DNA of 64,000 bases. Origin: Nakazawaea peltata. Its lineage: Eukaryota; Ascomycota; Pichiomycetes; Alaninales; Pachysolenaceae. This document shows, one piece after another, positions 43,315-52,083 of this stretch. The stretch spans positions 871,135-935,134 of the forward strand of contig BCGQ01000001.1 in NCBI GenBank assembly GCA_001599355.1, read 5' to 3'. The position numbers and the translations under genes were made by a program. Below the pieces are notes generated by a model that made no database searches, was not told the DNA's origin, and saw nothing but the letters and a program-made list of their open reading frames with translations. The stretch's first letter is position 1. The number at the start of each line of letters is the position of its first letter.

Positions 43315-45013
43315 ATGGTGTTCAAAGTGAGTTTGATCTCTTTTTTCTTAGGCCAATTCCAATAGGCGTGTAACTAACTGAATTTAGACATTTAAAAGAA
43401 GCAATAGTGGGGCCAATTCCAATAAAAGACCGGTAATTACATCTCCACTGGTGCCACAGAGACAGAAGATTCAACTGTTGTACGATTATGAGAGTCAGGG
43501 AGATATGGAATTGACTTTTTACAAGGGTGATGAATTTTATATCATTAATGAGGCAGATGAGAATTGGTATAATGTTACTGATATGGAGCAAATGAAGGTG
43601 GGAGTTGTTCCAAAGTCGTATTTCAAGATTATTAGTGCCTCATATGTTAGAAAGAGACAAAGTTTGACCACTTTGCACGGTAAAGTATTGTATGATTTCG
43701 AGGCCATGTCCAATCAAGAATTGCAGATCGCCAAGGGTGAATATGTGACTATTTGTGCACATTCCGGGAATGATTGGTTCATTCTGAAGCCTGTATCTAG
43801 GTTAGGAGGACCAGGTTTAGTTCCTGTTTCTTACGTTGGAGTCTTAGATATGTCTCAAGGTAATGCTTCTCAAGGTCATATGAAAGTATTCACTCCACTG
43901 GATATTGAATCTAGTAGATTACCAACAGTTGAACAATGGAATAGAGAACGTGATGAATATAAAAAATCGGCTACTCCAATCAATGGTTCGAATGGAAACA
44001 GTAACAGCTACATTAATGTCAATGAGTCTCCTGTAGCTGCTGGTAACACTTATTCACCAGGTGGATACTCAGCCGTACAACAAAATAATTTGAACAGATC
44101 TGGAACTATGCTGTCTGCAAAGACTAATGCTTCATCTCTTTTAGAATTAGGTGATGTTTACGTGGTCAGACTGTTTATTCCAGAGAAATATTTCACCAAA
44201 GAAAGTGATGGTCGTGGGAAATATTGGTACGTTATTGAATTGACATTCAGTAATGGGCTCAAAAGATTAATAAATAGATGTTATGAGGATTTCTTTGATT
44301 TCCAAGCTCATTTGAAGAAACTTTTCCCAAGAGATGCCAACGAAGATTCAAGAATCTTACCTACAATTCCAGGTCCTTTGGCTAATGTCAGCTCGACAGT
44401 TCTGGACCAAAGATTACATGATTTCAACAATTATCTCTTTGAATTGTTAGATTTACCAGGAAGAATTAGTAGGTGTAGATTTGTTCTTTCATTCTTCGAT
44501 ATCAAGTATTATAATGACCGGAATATTTTGGCCGATCTGGTACCTCCTCTGCAACAGCTGCAATTGCAACAACATAATACCCAGCAACTGATTCAGAGGA
44601 ATACTTCGTCGTCTTCTCAAAGATATCTTTCGCAAAGTCAAAGTAGTCCAAATGGATCGCTGCTGGTCCTGCTGGTTCTGCATTCACTGCCAGTTCAACT
44701 GCAACTGCAAATGCAACTGCCTGTACAACAGCCAGTTCAACAACCTCCTCAACTGCAGACCAGAACTGCTTCTAACCAAGATGAAAGATTTAAATTTTAC
44801 TTCAACGATGAGATTTTCGTACTCAAATTGAACAGGTCCATAACCTTAAAAGAACTTAAGATGAGTTTAACTAAAAGATGTCAATCTGAGAATTTCAGAA
44901 TCCTCTTAGTAGATGATTCTAGTGCCGAATTCGATATAACTTCCGATTCAGATTTACTTAAATGTTTTGATCTTGAGTCGAAGAAGAGAAAGTTGATTAT
45001 TGTTCCGGTATAA
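43315..45013 (+). CDS. BEM1: Polarity scaffold Bem1 (two exons, joined 43315..43326 and 43388..45013)
   Basis: Bem1 links Cdc24, Cdc42 and PAK kinases to build the polarity site. Exon 1 is only four codons (M-V-F-K), then a GTGAGT donor; exon 2 begins T-F-K-R-S-N-S-G. The spliced protein is 545 residues. Domains in order: SH3-1 (about 32-88), SH3-2 (about 104-162), PX (about 255-375, recognisable by LFIPEKYF, GRGKYWYVIEL and the R/Y-rich lipid-binding strand), a Gln-rich linker, and C-terminal PB1 (about 470-545). The CTG at 43475-43477 turns LLYDY into the canonical SH3 ALYDY when read as Ala. Without the intron there is no ATG near the SH3 domain. Confidence 0.93.
43327..43387 (+). other. 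Spliceosomal intron of BEM1 (61 nt)
   Basis: The donor GTGAGT is at 43327-43332, a TAACTAAC branch sequence at 43371-43378, and the acceptor TTTAG ends at 43387. The frame is kept across the junction (phase 0). The branch A to AG distance is about 10 nt. A 14-bp sequence in the intron (GGCCAATTCCAATA, 43351-43364) recurs exactly in exon 2 at 43411-43424, 60 bp away. Confidence 0.88.
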
Positions 45014-45264
45014 TTTATGCACATTGCTTAATTAGATTTAGTGTAGATCGGTAGATTAGACACTGTTGTTTATTCTTAGTGTAACTTTCCTTCCCTAATT
45101 CTCCCCATAATTCTCCCTATAATTCTCCCTATAATTCTCCCCCATATTTCCCCCTATATTTTCCTAGACCCCCTGGACATTTCACATATTTTCCTACATA
45201 TTTTCATATTTTCCTACATTTTTCACCAGCAACGTGGACTTTACTCTTAACACCATACTCAACC
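45014..45264. repeat. Short repeats between BEM1 and ALG6
   Basis: Between about 45094 and 45145, a 12-bp unit like CTATAATTCTCC occurs in about four imperfect copies. CATATTTTCCTA-type repeats follow at 45145-45222. The region is pyrimidine-rich on the plus strand. It is the BEM1 3' flank and the ALG6 promoter. Confidence 0.7.
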
Positions 45265-46911
45265 ATGGCAAAGACAGACGTACACAAACCTACAAAGACA
45301 AAACCCAAGTCTAAAGCTACCAATGCCAAACAGAACCAGATTGTACTGGACACCTCCTTCGATTCGTCCCCATTGAACGATTTCTTGACCCCCTTCAGAC
45401 CAGCTCCAAATCAATGGATCGTTAAGTATATAGTGATCATATTCCTGATCATTATCAGATGCGCTATAGGAAGTGGGGGTTATTCTGGACGCCTGACGCC
45501 TCCTATGTATGGAGATTTTGAACTGCAGAGACATTGGCTTGAGATCACTCAACATATGCCAGTTTCCAAATGGTATTTCTATGACTTACAGTATTGGGGG
45601 CTTGATTATCCTCCCTTGACTCTGTATCATTCGTGGGTGTTGGGTAAAATTGGTACTATTATTAACCCAGAATGGTTTGAATTGGATACTTCACGTGGTA
45701 TAGAATCTCAGGACTTGAAGACCTTCATGCGTTTAACATCTTTATTGTCAGAAGTCCTCGTGCTCTTCCCTCTGGTCTTACGTTATATTAACCATATTAA
45801 AATGGGTAAATCTCCGGTAGGACAAGTGTTGATATTGGGTCTGATTCTCTTCCAACCTTGTTTATTATTGATTGACCATGGTCATTTCCAGTATAATTCC
45901 GTCATGTTGGGTTTCTTCGTCTTGAGTGTCAGCTGTTTATTAGAAGACAACTTTATATTACTGAGCTTTTTCTTTATTATGAGCATTGGTTTTAAACAAA
46001 TGCTGTTATATTATTCACCATTTATATTTGCTTATATCTTGAGTCGTTGTTGCTATTCTGAGGGTTTACAAATTCCTCGTTTGATAGCCGTTGGTGTCAC
46101 CGTAATCTCTAGTATTATTCTCTTACTCTTACCATTCTTGTTACATCCAGACAGAATTTCTTTAGTACAACAGATTTTAGTCAGGATGTTCCCATTTAAT
46201 CGTGGTATATTCGAAGATAAAGTAGCCAACTTTTGGTGTTCTACTAATTTGGTCATCAAATATAAAGATTTATTCACTAATCAGCAATTAACTAGACTTG
46301 CTTTGGTCGCAACAATACTGCTGTTTACTCCTCTGTGTATTACTATCTTCTTGAGACCAAAGAAGGAGATTCTTTTGCTTGGATTTGTAGCCACATCGAT
46401 GTCTTTCTTCTTGTTTAGTTTCCAAGTACATGAAAAATCCATCTTAGTGCCTTTGATGCCGACTCTTTTGTTATTCAACAGATATAACTCTTTGATCTCA
46501 TGGTTCTCGAACTTTGCTCTTTTCAGTATGTACCCTCTTTTAGCCAAAGATGAACTTATTCTTCATTATTGGTGTTCGGGATTACTCTTTAATTGGTTAA
46601 TTGGAAATATGAACTTTGTTTCAAGAGTATTACCAAGCTTTATAATCCCAGGACCTACCTTATCTGAAAAATTGGGAAACTCTTCTACTAAATTACTGCT
46701 TCCAGAGTCAATTTTAGCTAGAATAGTCATTATTGGCTCTTATATCTTAGCAGCAATCATTCATATCGTAGAATTCACTCAAGATCCTCCCCTGAGATAT
46801 CCAGATCTTTGGGTGATTGCCAACACTACCTTATCTTTTGCCGTATTTGGAATCTTCTATTTATGGTGTAATTATGAAATGATAAAATTGGCATTTACTT
46901 CAAACACATAG
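45265..46911 (+). CDS. ALG6: Dolichyl-P-Glc:Man9GlcNAc2-PP-dolichol alpha-1,3-glucosyltransferase
   Basis: Alg6 adds the first glucose to the lipid-linked N-glycan precursor on the luminal side of the ER. The 548-residue protein has about 11-12 membrane helices. The first luminal loop contains PPMYGDFE-x-QRHWLEITQH (catalytic Asp in the GDFE motif) and YWGLDYPPLT-x-YHS, both diagnostic of Alg6 as against Alg8. CTG codons at 45523-45525 and 45622-45624 occupy the two x positions, which are Ala in other Alg6 proteins. The last 12 bp overlap the 3' end of the convergent GH17 gene. Confidence 0.95.
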   Translation: MAKTDVHKPTKTKPKSKATNAKQNQIVLDTSFDSSPLNDFLTPFRPAPNQWIVKYIVIIFLIIIRCAIGSGGYSGRLTPPMYGDFELQRHWLEITQHMPVSKWYFYDLQYWGLDYPPLTLYHSWVLGKIGTIINPEWFELDTSRGIESQDLKTFMRLTSLLSEVLVLFPLVLRYINHIKMGKSPVGQVLILGLILFQPCLLLIDHGHFQYNSVMLGFFVLSVSCLLEDNFILLSFFFIMSIGFKQMLLYYSPFIFAYILSRCCYSEGLQIPRLIAVGVTVISSIILLLLPFLLHPDRISLVQQILVRMFPFNRGIFEDKVANFWCSTNLVIKYKDLFTNQQLTRLALVATILLFTPLCITIFLRPKKEILLLGFVATSMSFFLFSFQVHEKSILVPLMPTLLLFNRYNSLISWFSNFALFSMYPLLAKDELILHYWCSGLLFNWLIGNMNFVSRVLPSFIIPGPTLSEKLGNSSTKLLLPESILARIVIIGSYILAAIIHIVEFTQDPPLRYPDLWVIANTTLSFAVFGIFYLWCNYEMIKLAFTSNT

Positions 46912-48492
46912 AGGGAGTTTATGTTTAAGTTTTCGATGGGAATCAAAGACCCCCCATTGACTTTCCCATACCTCCACATCTTTGACGGTTTGTTTCCAAG
47001 GTTGATCGAACAGTTCGAACCAGAAATATGGAATATTCCTTCTATTGTATTGGCATATAAATTCCTTCATAAAATCCAGAGAATCGTTAAGACTGGCTAT
47101 GGCCTTATCTATGTTTCCGCCGCCAGTTGGCCATCCAACTTCTGATATATAATAAAATTCTTGTTGCATTAACTTCCCTGTAGCAACTGAGCTCGGTATT
47201 CCTTCGAAGAAGGGGTAATAATTGATTCCGTAGAAATCCAGGTTTTGAAGTTGATTTTGACTCAGAATTCCAACTGCTATATCATATTTTTGTGTGATTG
47301 ATTTCACCCTTCTTAGCCACATATCAAGGTTAGAAGTGGCTTCATTTCCCATTATTATAGAGTCTATCAAATTTACAAATTCAGTATTTGAAAGAAGTTC
47401 TTCAAGATATGACACTTCTTGTTCATTATTCAGATAATCATCATTGATATAAACACCTAAAGTGACAGTCATATTCAAATTAAGCTCTTTGATCAGATCA
47501 CATACAAGACCCAGTTGATTACAATGCATTCCATTTAGTTTTATCCTAGTTGTCACTCTGGATATTACTATTAGATCTAATAGTATGTCATCTAGTTTGG
47601 CTCCACAATGTGGTAAAAGTGAATCTTGAGGTGAATAGTTCAATCCGTAGAAAGTATTTGTAAAACTCTGGTTAGTCATTAGCTCTTGGATATCTGTCAT
47701 ATCTTTATACGGTTTGGGAATTCCTAGGATGCTGTTATAGAAGTAGGGATTAAAATTAGAGATATCATATCCCCCTGAACCTAACAGTAATAATGATTCA
47801 TTATTAAGGTAGTTGTTTTGAGTTGATTTCCAACCTCTCAGTAGTAATAAACAACATACAGTAGTCAGTAAAGTTGTAATGGACAGTCCAAAACTAAGGA
47901 TAAACCAATATCTTCTATGATCTTTGGTGTGATTTGGTGGCTCGTGAGGGGGTCCTGGTATTGTTTTATTGGTGATGGCGCTTTCTCGAAAAAGAGGATG
48001 ATCATTCTCAGTATGATGGAGAACAGAATAACTAATTGACCCAGAAGTTTTCACAGTCCTAGCAGGAGAATGATTGGTTGTAGTTGGTTTTAGATTCCCA
48101 CTACTTTCGAACCAATCTGATATTTCAGGTAACTCATTTGCTTTTTTAACCTCTCCTAACGTTTCCTTCAGTATTATATCCAGTTCCCGTTCACAAATTC
48201 CAATAGTCAATTCTTCTGACTCCACTTTATTCAATGTGGTGACTGTTGGATTTCTACTTCTCGAGTAAACGGAGCTGAGAGGGCGATATAAAACGGAGCT
48301 TGAGTCTTCTGATTCCTCAGGTATTTCTACAGTATTATTGTTTTGTGATTTGGGGGGTTCGATTTCTAAATCTTTGGGTATAATTTCTTAATTAGTTAGT
48401 GGGTTATCTTTGAGAAAGCACATGAAATACTCACGTTTCCCGGACTCTGTAACCTGATTCAGCCATTTCTCGATATCCACAAACGAAGACAT
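46900..48492 (-). CDS. Type II membrane GH17 beta-1,3-glucanase-like protein (two exons, joined 48492..48435 and 48386..46900)
   Basis: This is a glycoside hydrolase family 17 protein of the cell-wall glucanase/glucanosyltransferase group. No ATG exists near the start of the long frame. An ATG at 48492 opens a 19-codon exon (MSSFVDIEKWLNQVTESGK) ending at a GTGAGT donor, and the junction restores the frame with 50 more open codons. The spliced protein is 514 residues. A membrane helix at about 177-205 follows a polar N-terminal region. The catalytic part has the acid/base E368 in MGNEA, the nucleophile E435 in SEVGWPTGG, and FWFELFDQPWK...ESQWGVFD near the end. The layout recalls BtgC/EngC-type membrane GH17 proteins. 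Exon 1 is inferred from splice signals. Confidence 0.82.
48387..48434 (-). other. Spliceosomal intron of the GH17 gene (48 nt)
   Basis: On the minus strand, GTGAGT (48434-48429) starts the intron, CCACTAACTAAT holds the branch site, and TTAAG ends it at 48387. The branch A lies about 8-9 nt from the acceptor. Phase is 1, and splicing joins two open frames exactly. At 48 nt it is very short even for yeasts. Confidence 0.78.
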
Positions 48493-48623
48493 AACCTTAC
48501 ACAACCTACTAAAAAAGGGATAATCAAAAGGTGAATTTACACTTAAAAAAACACTATATAAATGGCGTCAGCTTATGCCTAATTAGGAAAAGAAAATTAA
48601 GGCACAAAAGCCGCAAAGACAGC

Positions 48624-49127
48624 TCAATGGCAGGCCAAAGAAGAATCCTGGTCAAATTTCACACCGGCATCATGGAAAAAGTAGTGTCCCAACAGAGATC
48701 CAACAGCCATACTTATCATGATCCAATAATTAAAACTCATAAAAATCAACATGAGCAAGAAACTAATAAAAACTTGAAGACCATAAAGTGAGGCCTCAGT
48801 GATTCTGAATCTCTTAGTAACTGAGGAATTGGTCATTGGACCTGGTTTCGGTTTGTTCTTCAGTAAATAATTCGCACTCCATCTCTTATACAGTTCATAC
48901 CCAATTCCTAAAAGCATAGTAAACACCATTGATAAAATCAAGTCCTGCTTGTTTTTCATGTGCCAACTCTTAGTCAAAATACAGTAATCTTCATATTCCC
49001 ATGTCAACATCATGGACATTTTACATGATCCGCCCATTCCTGAGTGATCATGTCCAGGCATGTCCATATCCATTGAGTGGCCCATAGAGCCGTGTCCCAT
49101 ACTGTGATCCATTGTACTGTGGTCCAT
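48624..49127 (-). CDS. High-affinity copper transporter (CTR family)
   Basis: This is a trimeric Cu(I) uptake channel of the Ctr1/Ctr2/Ctr3 family. The 167-residue protein begins with a Met/His-rich metal-capturing segment (MDHSTMDHSMGHGSMGHSMD, with further DMDMPGHDHSGMGG). Three membrane helices follow at about 60-82, 112-133 and 136-152. Helix 2 holds the MxxxM selectivity motif (MLIFM) and helix 3 the GxxxG packing motif (GSLLG). The tail ends in ACH, a possible copper-binding end. The promoter has a TATA element 44 bp upstream and two perfect copper-response elements, so it is probably induced in low copper. Confidence 0.92.
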   Translation of the reverse strand: MDHSTMDHSMGHGSMGHSMDMDMPGHDHSGMGGSCKMSMMLTWEYEDYCILTKSWHMKNKQDLILSMVFTMLLGIGYELYKRWSANYLLKNKPKPGPMTNSSVTKRFRITEASLYGLQVFISFLLMLIFMSFNYWIMISMAVGSLLGHYFFHDAGVKFDQDSSLACH

Positions 49128-49170
49128 CTTTTCTTCGTGCCCTATATTTCAAATCCCTCTTCTTCCGTCT

Positions 49171-49178
49171 TTATATAA
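49171..49178 (-). promoter_or_regulatory. TATA box of the CTR gene
   Basis: TTATATAA lies 44 bp upstream of the CTR start codon at 49127, a typical distance for an inducible yeast promoter. Confidence 0.5.
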
Positions 49179-49180
49179 CG

Positions 49181-49188
49181 TTTGCGCG
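49181..49188 (+). promoter_or_regulatory. Copper-response element 1
   Basis: TTTGCGCG fits the Mac1 consensus TTTGC(T/G)C(A/G) exactly. It is just upstream of the CTR TATA box. Confidence 0.6.
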
Positions 49189-49267
49189 GATTTTGCCAGT
49201 GATTTCGGGACTTTTGTCTTCAGCTTGCCCATCGAATATTTGAGATTTTGTTAGGATTTTGTAGAGA

Positions 49268-49275
49268 TTTGCGCA
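49268..49275 (+). promoter_or_regulatory. Copper-response element 2
   Basis: TTTGCGCA fits the Mac1 consensus TTTGC(T/G)C(A/G) exactly, in the same orientation as element 1 and 87 bp away. Paired elements are what S. cerevisiae Mac1 needs at CTR1. Confidence 0.6.
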
Positions 49276-49462
49276 TCGAGTTTTTGCTGTGATTTTGTTA
49301 GAGATTTTGTTAGAGCTTTACTTGGAGATTTTGTTAGAGATTTTTCTTAAAGATTTTGTTAAAGATTTCGCTGAGCTTTTGCTAGAGATTTTATTAGCGA
49401 TTTTATTAGAGGATAGTGGGTATCATAGCTTAACTTAGAGTAGAAATTACTTAACTGACACC

Positions 49463-49885
49463 ATGTCACAAACTTACTTACTCTGGAAAAGATCCATCAT
49501 ATATGGTGGAGGTATCATGGGATCGGGTATCTTATTGTTCATGTTCACCACTCCTACCGAGGAACAATTAGTAGCCAAATTATCCCCAGAATTGAAGCTG
49601 AATTATTTGAAGAATAAAGAGTTACGTCATCGTGAACAAGAGGAGTTGATCAAGTTAGTCAAGAAGACTTCTCTGTCTAATGATCCTATTTGGCATACTG
49701 GAGATTTACTGAATCCTTGGATCAAAGGTGGTCCAGGAAAGTCTTTATTAGTTGCTAAGGAAGAGTTCAACAAACAACAACTGCAAGACAAACAGAAGCT
49801 GGAATTGGAACTGAATAAAAAGATGTTGGAGGAGTTGGAGAAGAAGAAACTGGAAGCTGATAAGAAGAAGAGATGGTTCTGGTGA
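49463..49885 (+). CDS. CBP4: Cytochrome bc1 complex assembly factor Cbp4
   Basis: Cbp4 is an inner-mitochondrial-membrane protein that binds newly made cytochrome b with Cbp3/Cbp6 during complex III assembly. The 140-residue protein has a membrane helix at about 12-30 (IIYGGGIMGSGILLFMFTTP), then the family block TTPTEEQLVAKLSPELKLNY. KNKELRHREQEELIKLVKKT and SNDPIWHTG follow, then a Lys/Glu-rich coiled-coil tail. Start ATG at 49463. It is transcribed away from the copper transporter. Confidence 0.93.
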   Translation: MSQTYLLWKRSIIYGGGIMGSGILLFMFTTPTEEQLVAKLSPELKLNYLKNKELRHREQEELIKLVKKTSLSNDPIWHTGDLLNPWIKGGPGKSLLVAKEEFNKQQLQDKQKLELELNKKMLEELEKKKLEADKKKRWFW

Positions 49886-49945
49886 TATATGTAAATAGTA
49901 TTTTATTATTAGGGTTATTATTTCTATATTTATATGAGTAGGATA

Positions 49946-50563
49946 CTATCTTCTTGAAGACCAAAGCAGACGAGAATCTCTGCTCATAGCGTTCCAGACG
50001 CTATTCATGTTGTTTATCACTGAAGAACTTGCAACACGAGTCAGATGCAGTGCCGAAGCGGCAGAATTAATACCTCCTAATGACAGTACAGATCCACTTG
50101 ATGTACTATCCACTTGTTTATTAGCTTCATCCACCAGCAGTACAATATTCTTAATGCTAGTATCTATGACCATACCTCCTTGTACAATCTCTTCCAAACA
50201 TGTCTCGAGTACCTGCCATCCAAATACCAAATCCAATTCACAAACGTTGGCAAAACATTTATCAAGGACCTCGACAAAGACCTGGATCAAATCCAATATT
50301 CCCAATTCCGACTCTTGTTCATCAACCACAAACACAAAATACAACGTCAGATATCTTCTATAGATGATTTTCAAATCCGAGTAGTTCTCGTTATCCAATA
50401 AAGGAGGAGGTGAAAGAAATGAGCATTGGCTGTTGGTTCTCTTGATGACCAATTTATGAATTTGTTGTAAAAGGTACTGTTGAGTTTGGATATCTACTTC
50501 GGTGTAGAATTTGAGCATTCGAGGAAGTCCCTCGTTATTGAAGATCAATACCGAATAGATCAT
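49946..50563 (-). CDS. APS3: AP-3 adaptor complex small (sigma) subunit
   Basis: This is the sigma subunit of the AP-3 coat, which carries cargo such as alkaline phosphatase from Golgi to vacuole. The 205-residue protein shows the sigma-adaptin fold: MIYSVLIFNNEGLPRMLKFY at the N-terminus, KIIYRRYLTLYFVFVVDEQESELGILDLIQVFVEVLDKCFANVCELDLVF in the core, and GGMVIDTS later. The ESELGILDLIQ form is typical of AP-3 sigma. The C-terminal 45 residues (VDSTSSGSVLSLGG onward) extend beyond the core as in other yeasts. Confidence 0.92.
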   Translation of the reverse strand: MIYSVLIFNNEGLPRMLKFYTEVDIQTQQYLLQQIHKLVIKRTNSQCSFLSPPPLLDNENYSDLKIIYRRYLTLYFVFVVDEQESELGILDLIQVFVEVLDKCFANVCELDLVFGWQVLETCLEEIVQGGMVIDTSIKNIVLLVDEANKQVDSTSSGSVLSLGGINSAASALHLTRVASSSVINNMNSVWNAMSRDSRLLWSSRR

Positions 50564-52083
50564 GATTGGATGAGGATCAGTTAGCGCCGTCTGGTGGTCC
50601 TTTGATCGCCCTGTGAACGCTCGTACTTTTTACGTTGAGATGTGCGCGGTAGTTTGGTGTTATGATGGATAAATTGATAAACTGCTGATGAAAAGGGGAT
50701 CGTGGTGTATAATGGATAGATGGGGTGTAGCGAGGTGGTGAAGAGATGGCGGTAGATAGGTGGTGGGTAAGAGAGTAGGTAGATAAATCTCGGGAGACAC
50801 ACCAGTTAATAGGCAGAACTTTCACAGCCACAATTAAATTATTCTGAAATGATAATTTAGTATGAAATATTCATTACACTATTGTTTGTTAGCTAATAAA
50901 ATGCTACTTGAACTGCCTCGGTGGCTGTTGCACGATACCCTTATTGTCTATGGATAGGAACTAGAGTGCGAGAAGAGATGACAGCAAATATAGGAATGGG
51001 AGCTTCCTAACAACATTCCCAGAAGTATTGCCCTCCCCACAACCAGATAACAGTTTTGTTCCTTCAACTAGTGCGTGAGTAACTGTTTGTGTGCACGAAC
51101 TAATTTCCGAGGGATGAGATGCATTGTTAATTTAGAGAGCAGAATAAGTCTCGAAGTAGGCTGAGCTGGATAGAATAATTAGTTAGAAATAGGTGGGTCT
51201 AAAGAGAAATGGATAGATTTGGGATGAATTACGATGTGGTAAAATAGTGAGTTATGTCAGTTTGTCTAGCAGAATAATTAATCTCCTTACCCCCCTCTTC
51301 TCTTCTTTACCCCTCCTCTTTACCCCTTCTCTAGTCTCTGCTCTCTCTTTCCTAGTGCGTGAAATTATCTTTTCTTTTCCAATCTCACGCATTGTTAAAG
51401 CTCGCTAACACAATCACAGATTTCATAAGGCATTTATTTAAATTGCTATAATCAGGAACAGTGCATGATTAGAGATTGACAAAACGTTGATACTGTATAG
51501 TTCGTTCCTTGCTCTGAATTCTCTTCTTATTTATTATCTACTGAATTATCTGCTCACTCCCCAATATTATCTGCTCAATCTTATTATTATCTGCTAATTT
51601 CCCTATATTACAGCGAAAATCTTATCGGTAGTACGACATAGTCCAAGAAAGGAAACCACACCTGCACAAAGCAATCGCATTCAACTAAGACAAGAAATCC
51701 AAGACAATTCAAAAAAACAGCAAATAAATTACAACACATCTAAGCCTATATCTCATTCCTCTGCTCATTCCTCTGCTCATTTCTCTTTTCTCATTTCTCT
51801 TTTCTCATTTCTTATTCCTCATTCCTCATTTCTCATTGCTCCATCTCAATCCCCCAATATCTCAACCCTCCTCTCTTTCCATTTTGTGCCTCAGTTTTTC
51901 AAACTTTCCCGCACATATCCTGCCCTCTTCTGAGCATAATCCTTGCTGCACAACCTGTTAATATTTGCTCGATTCGGCGTCTCATTTTTCGCTTCATCTA
52001 TTTTTTTTTTCCCGGTTCTTAGTTTAGAACAAGTTGTGATAGTAATTTTAGGTGCTGTTAAAGAGACTCCAGAGACTACGACC
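50564..52083. other. Long intergenic region upstream of the CAF120/SKG3-like gene
   Basis: About 1.5 kb without a supported gene. The plus strand is pyrimidine-rich at 51284-51350 and again at 51745-51900 (CATTCCTCTGCTCATT and TCTTTTCTCATT repeats), just before the downstream gene. An in-frame extension of that gene from a CTG at 51943 lacks an ATG. No tRNA boxes were found. Confidence 0.45.

Larger units (their letters stand above)
49128..49462. repeat. Divergent CTR/CBP4 region with GATTTTGTTAGA repeats
   Basis: From about 49230 to 49420, a unit near GATTTTGTTAGA is repeated roughly ten times with variation. The region also holds the CTR control elements listed separately. Confidence 0.7.

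Noticed and set aside
50577-50831. 84-codon minus-strand frame upstream of APS3
   Set aside because: It opens from GTG and lies in a repeat-rich spacer without domain or promoter support.
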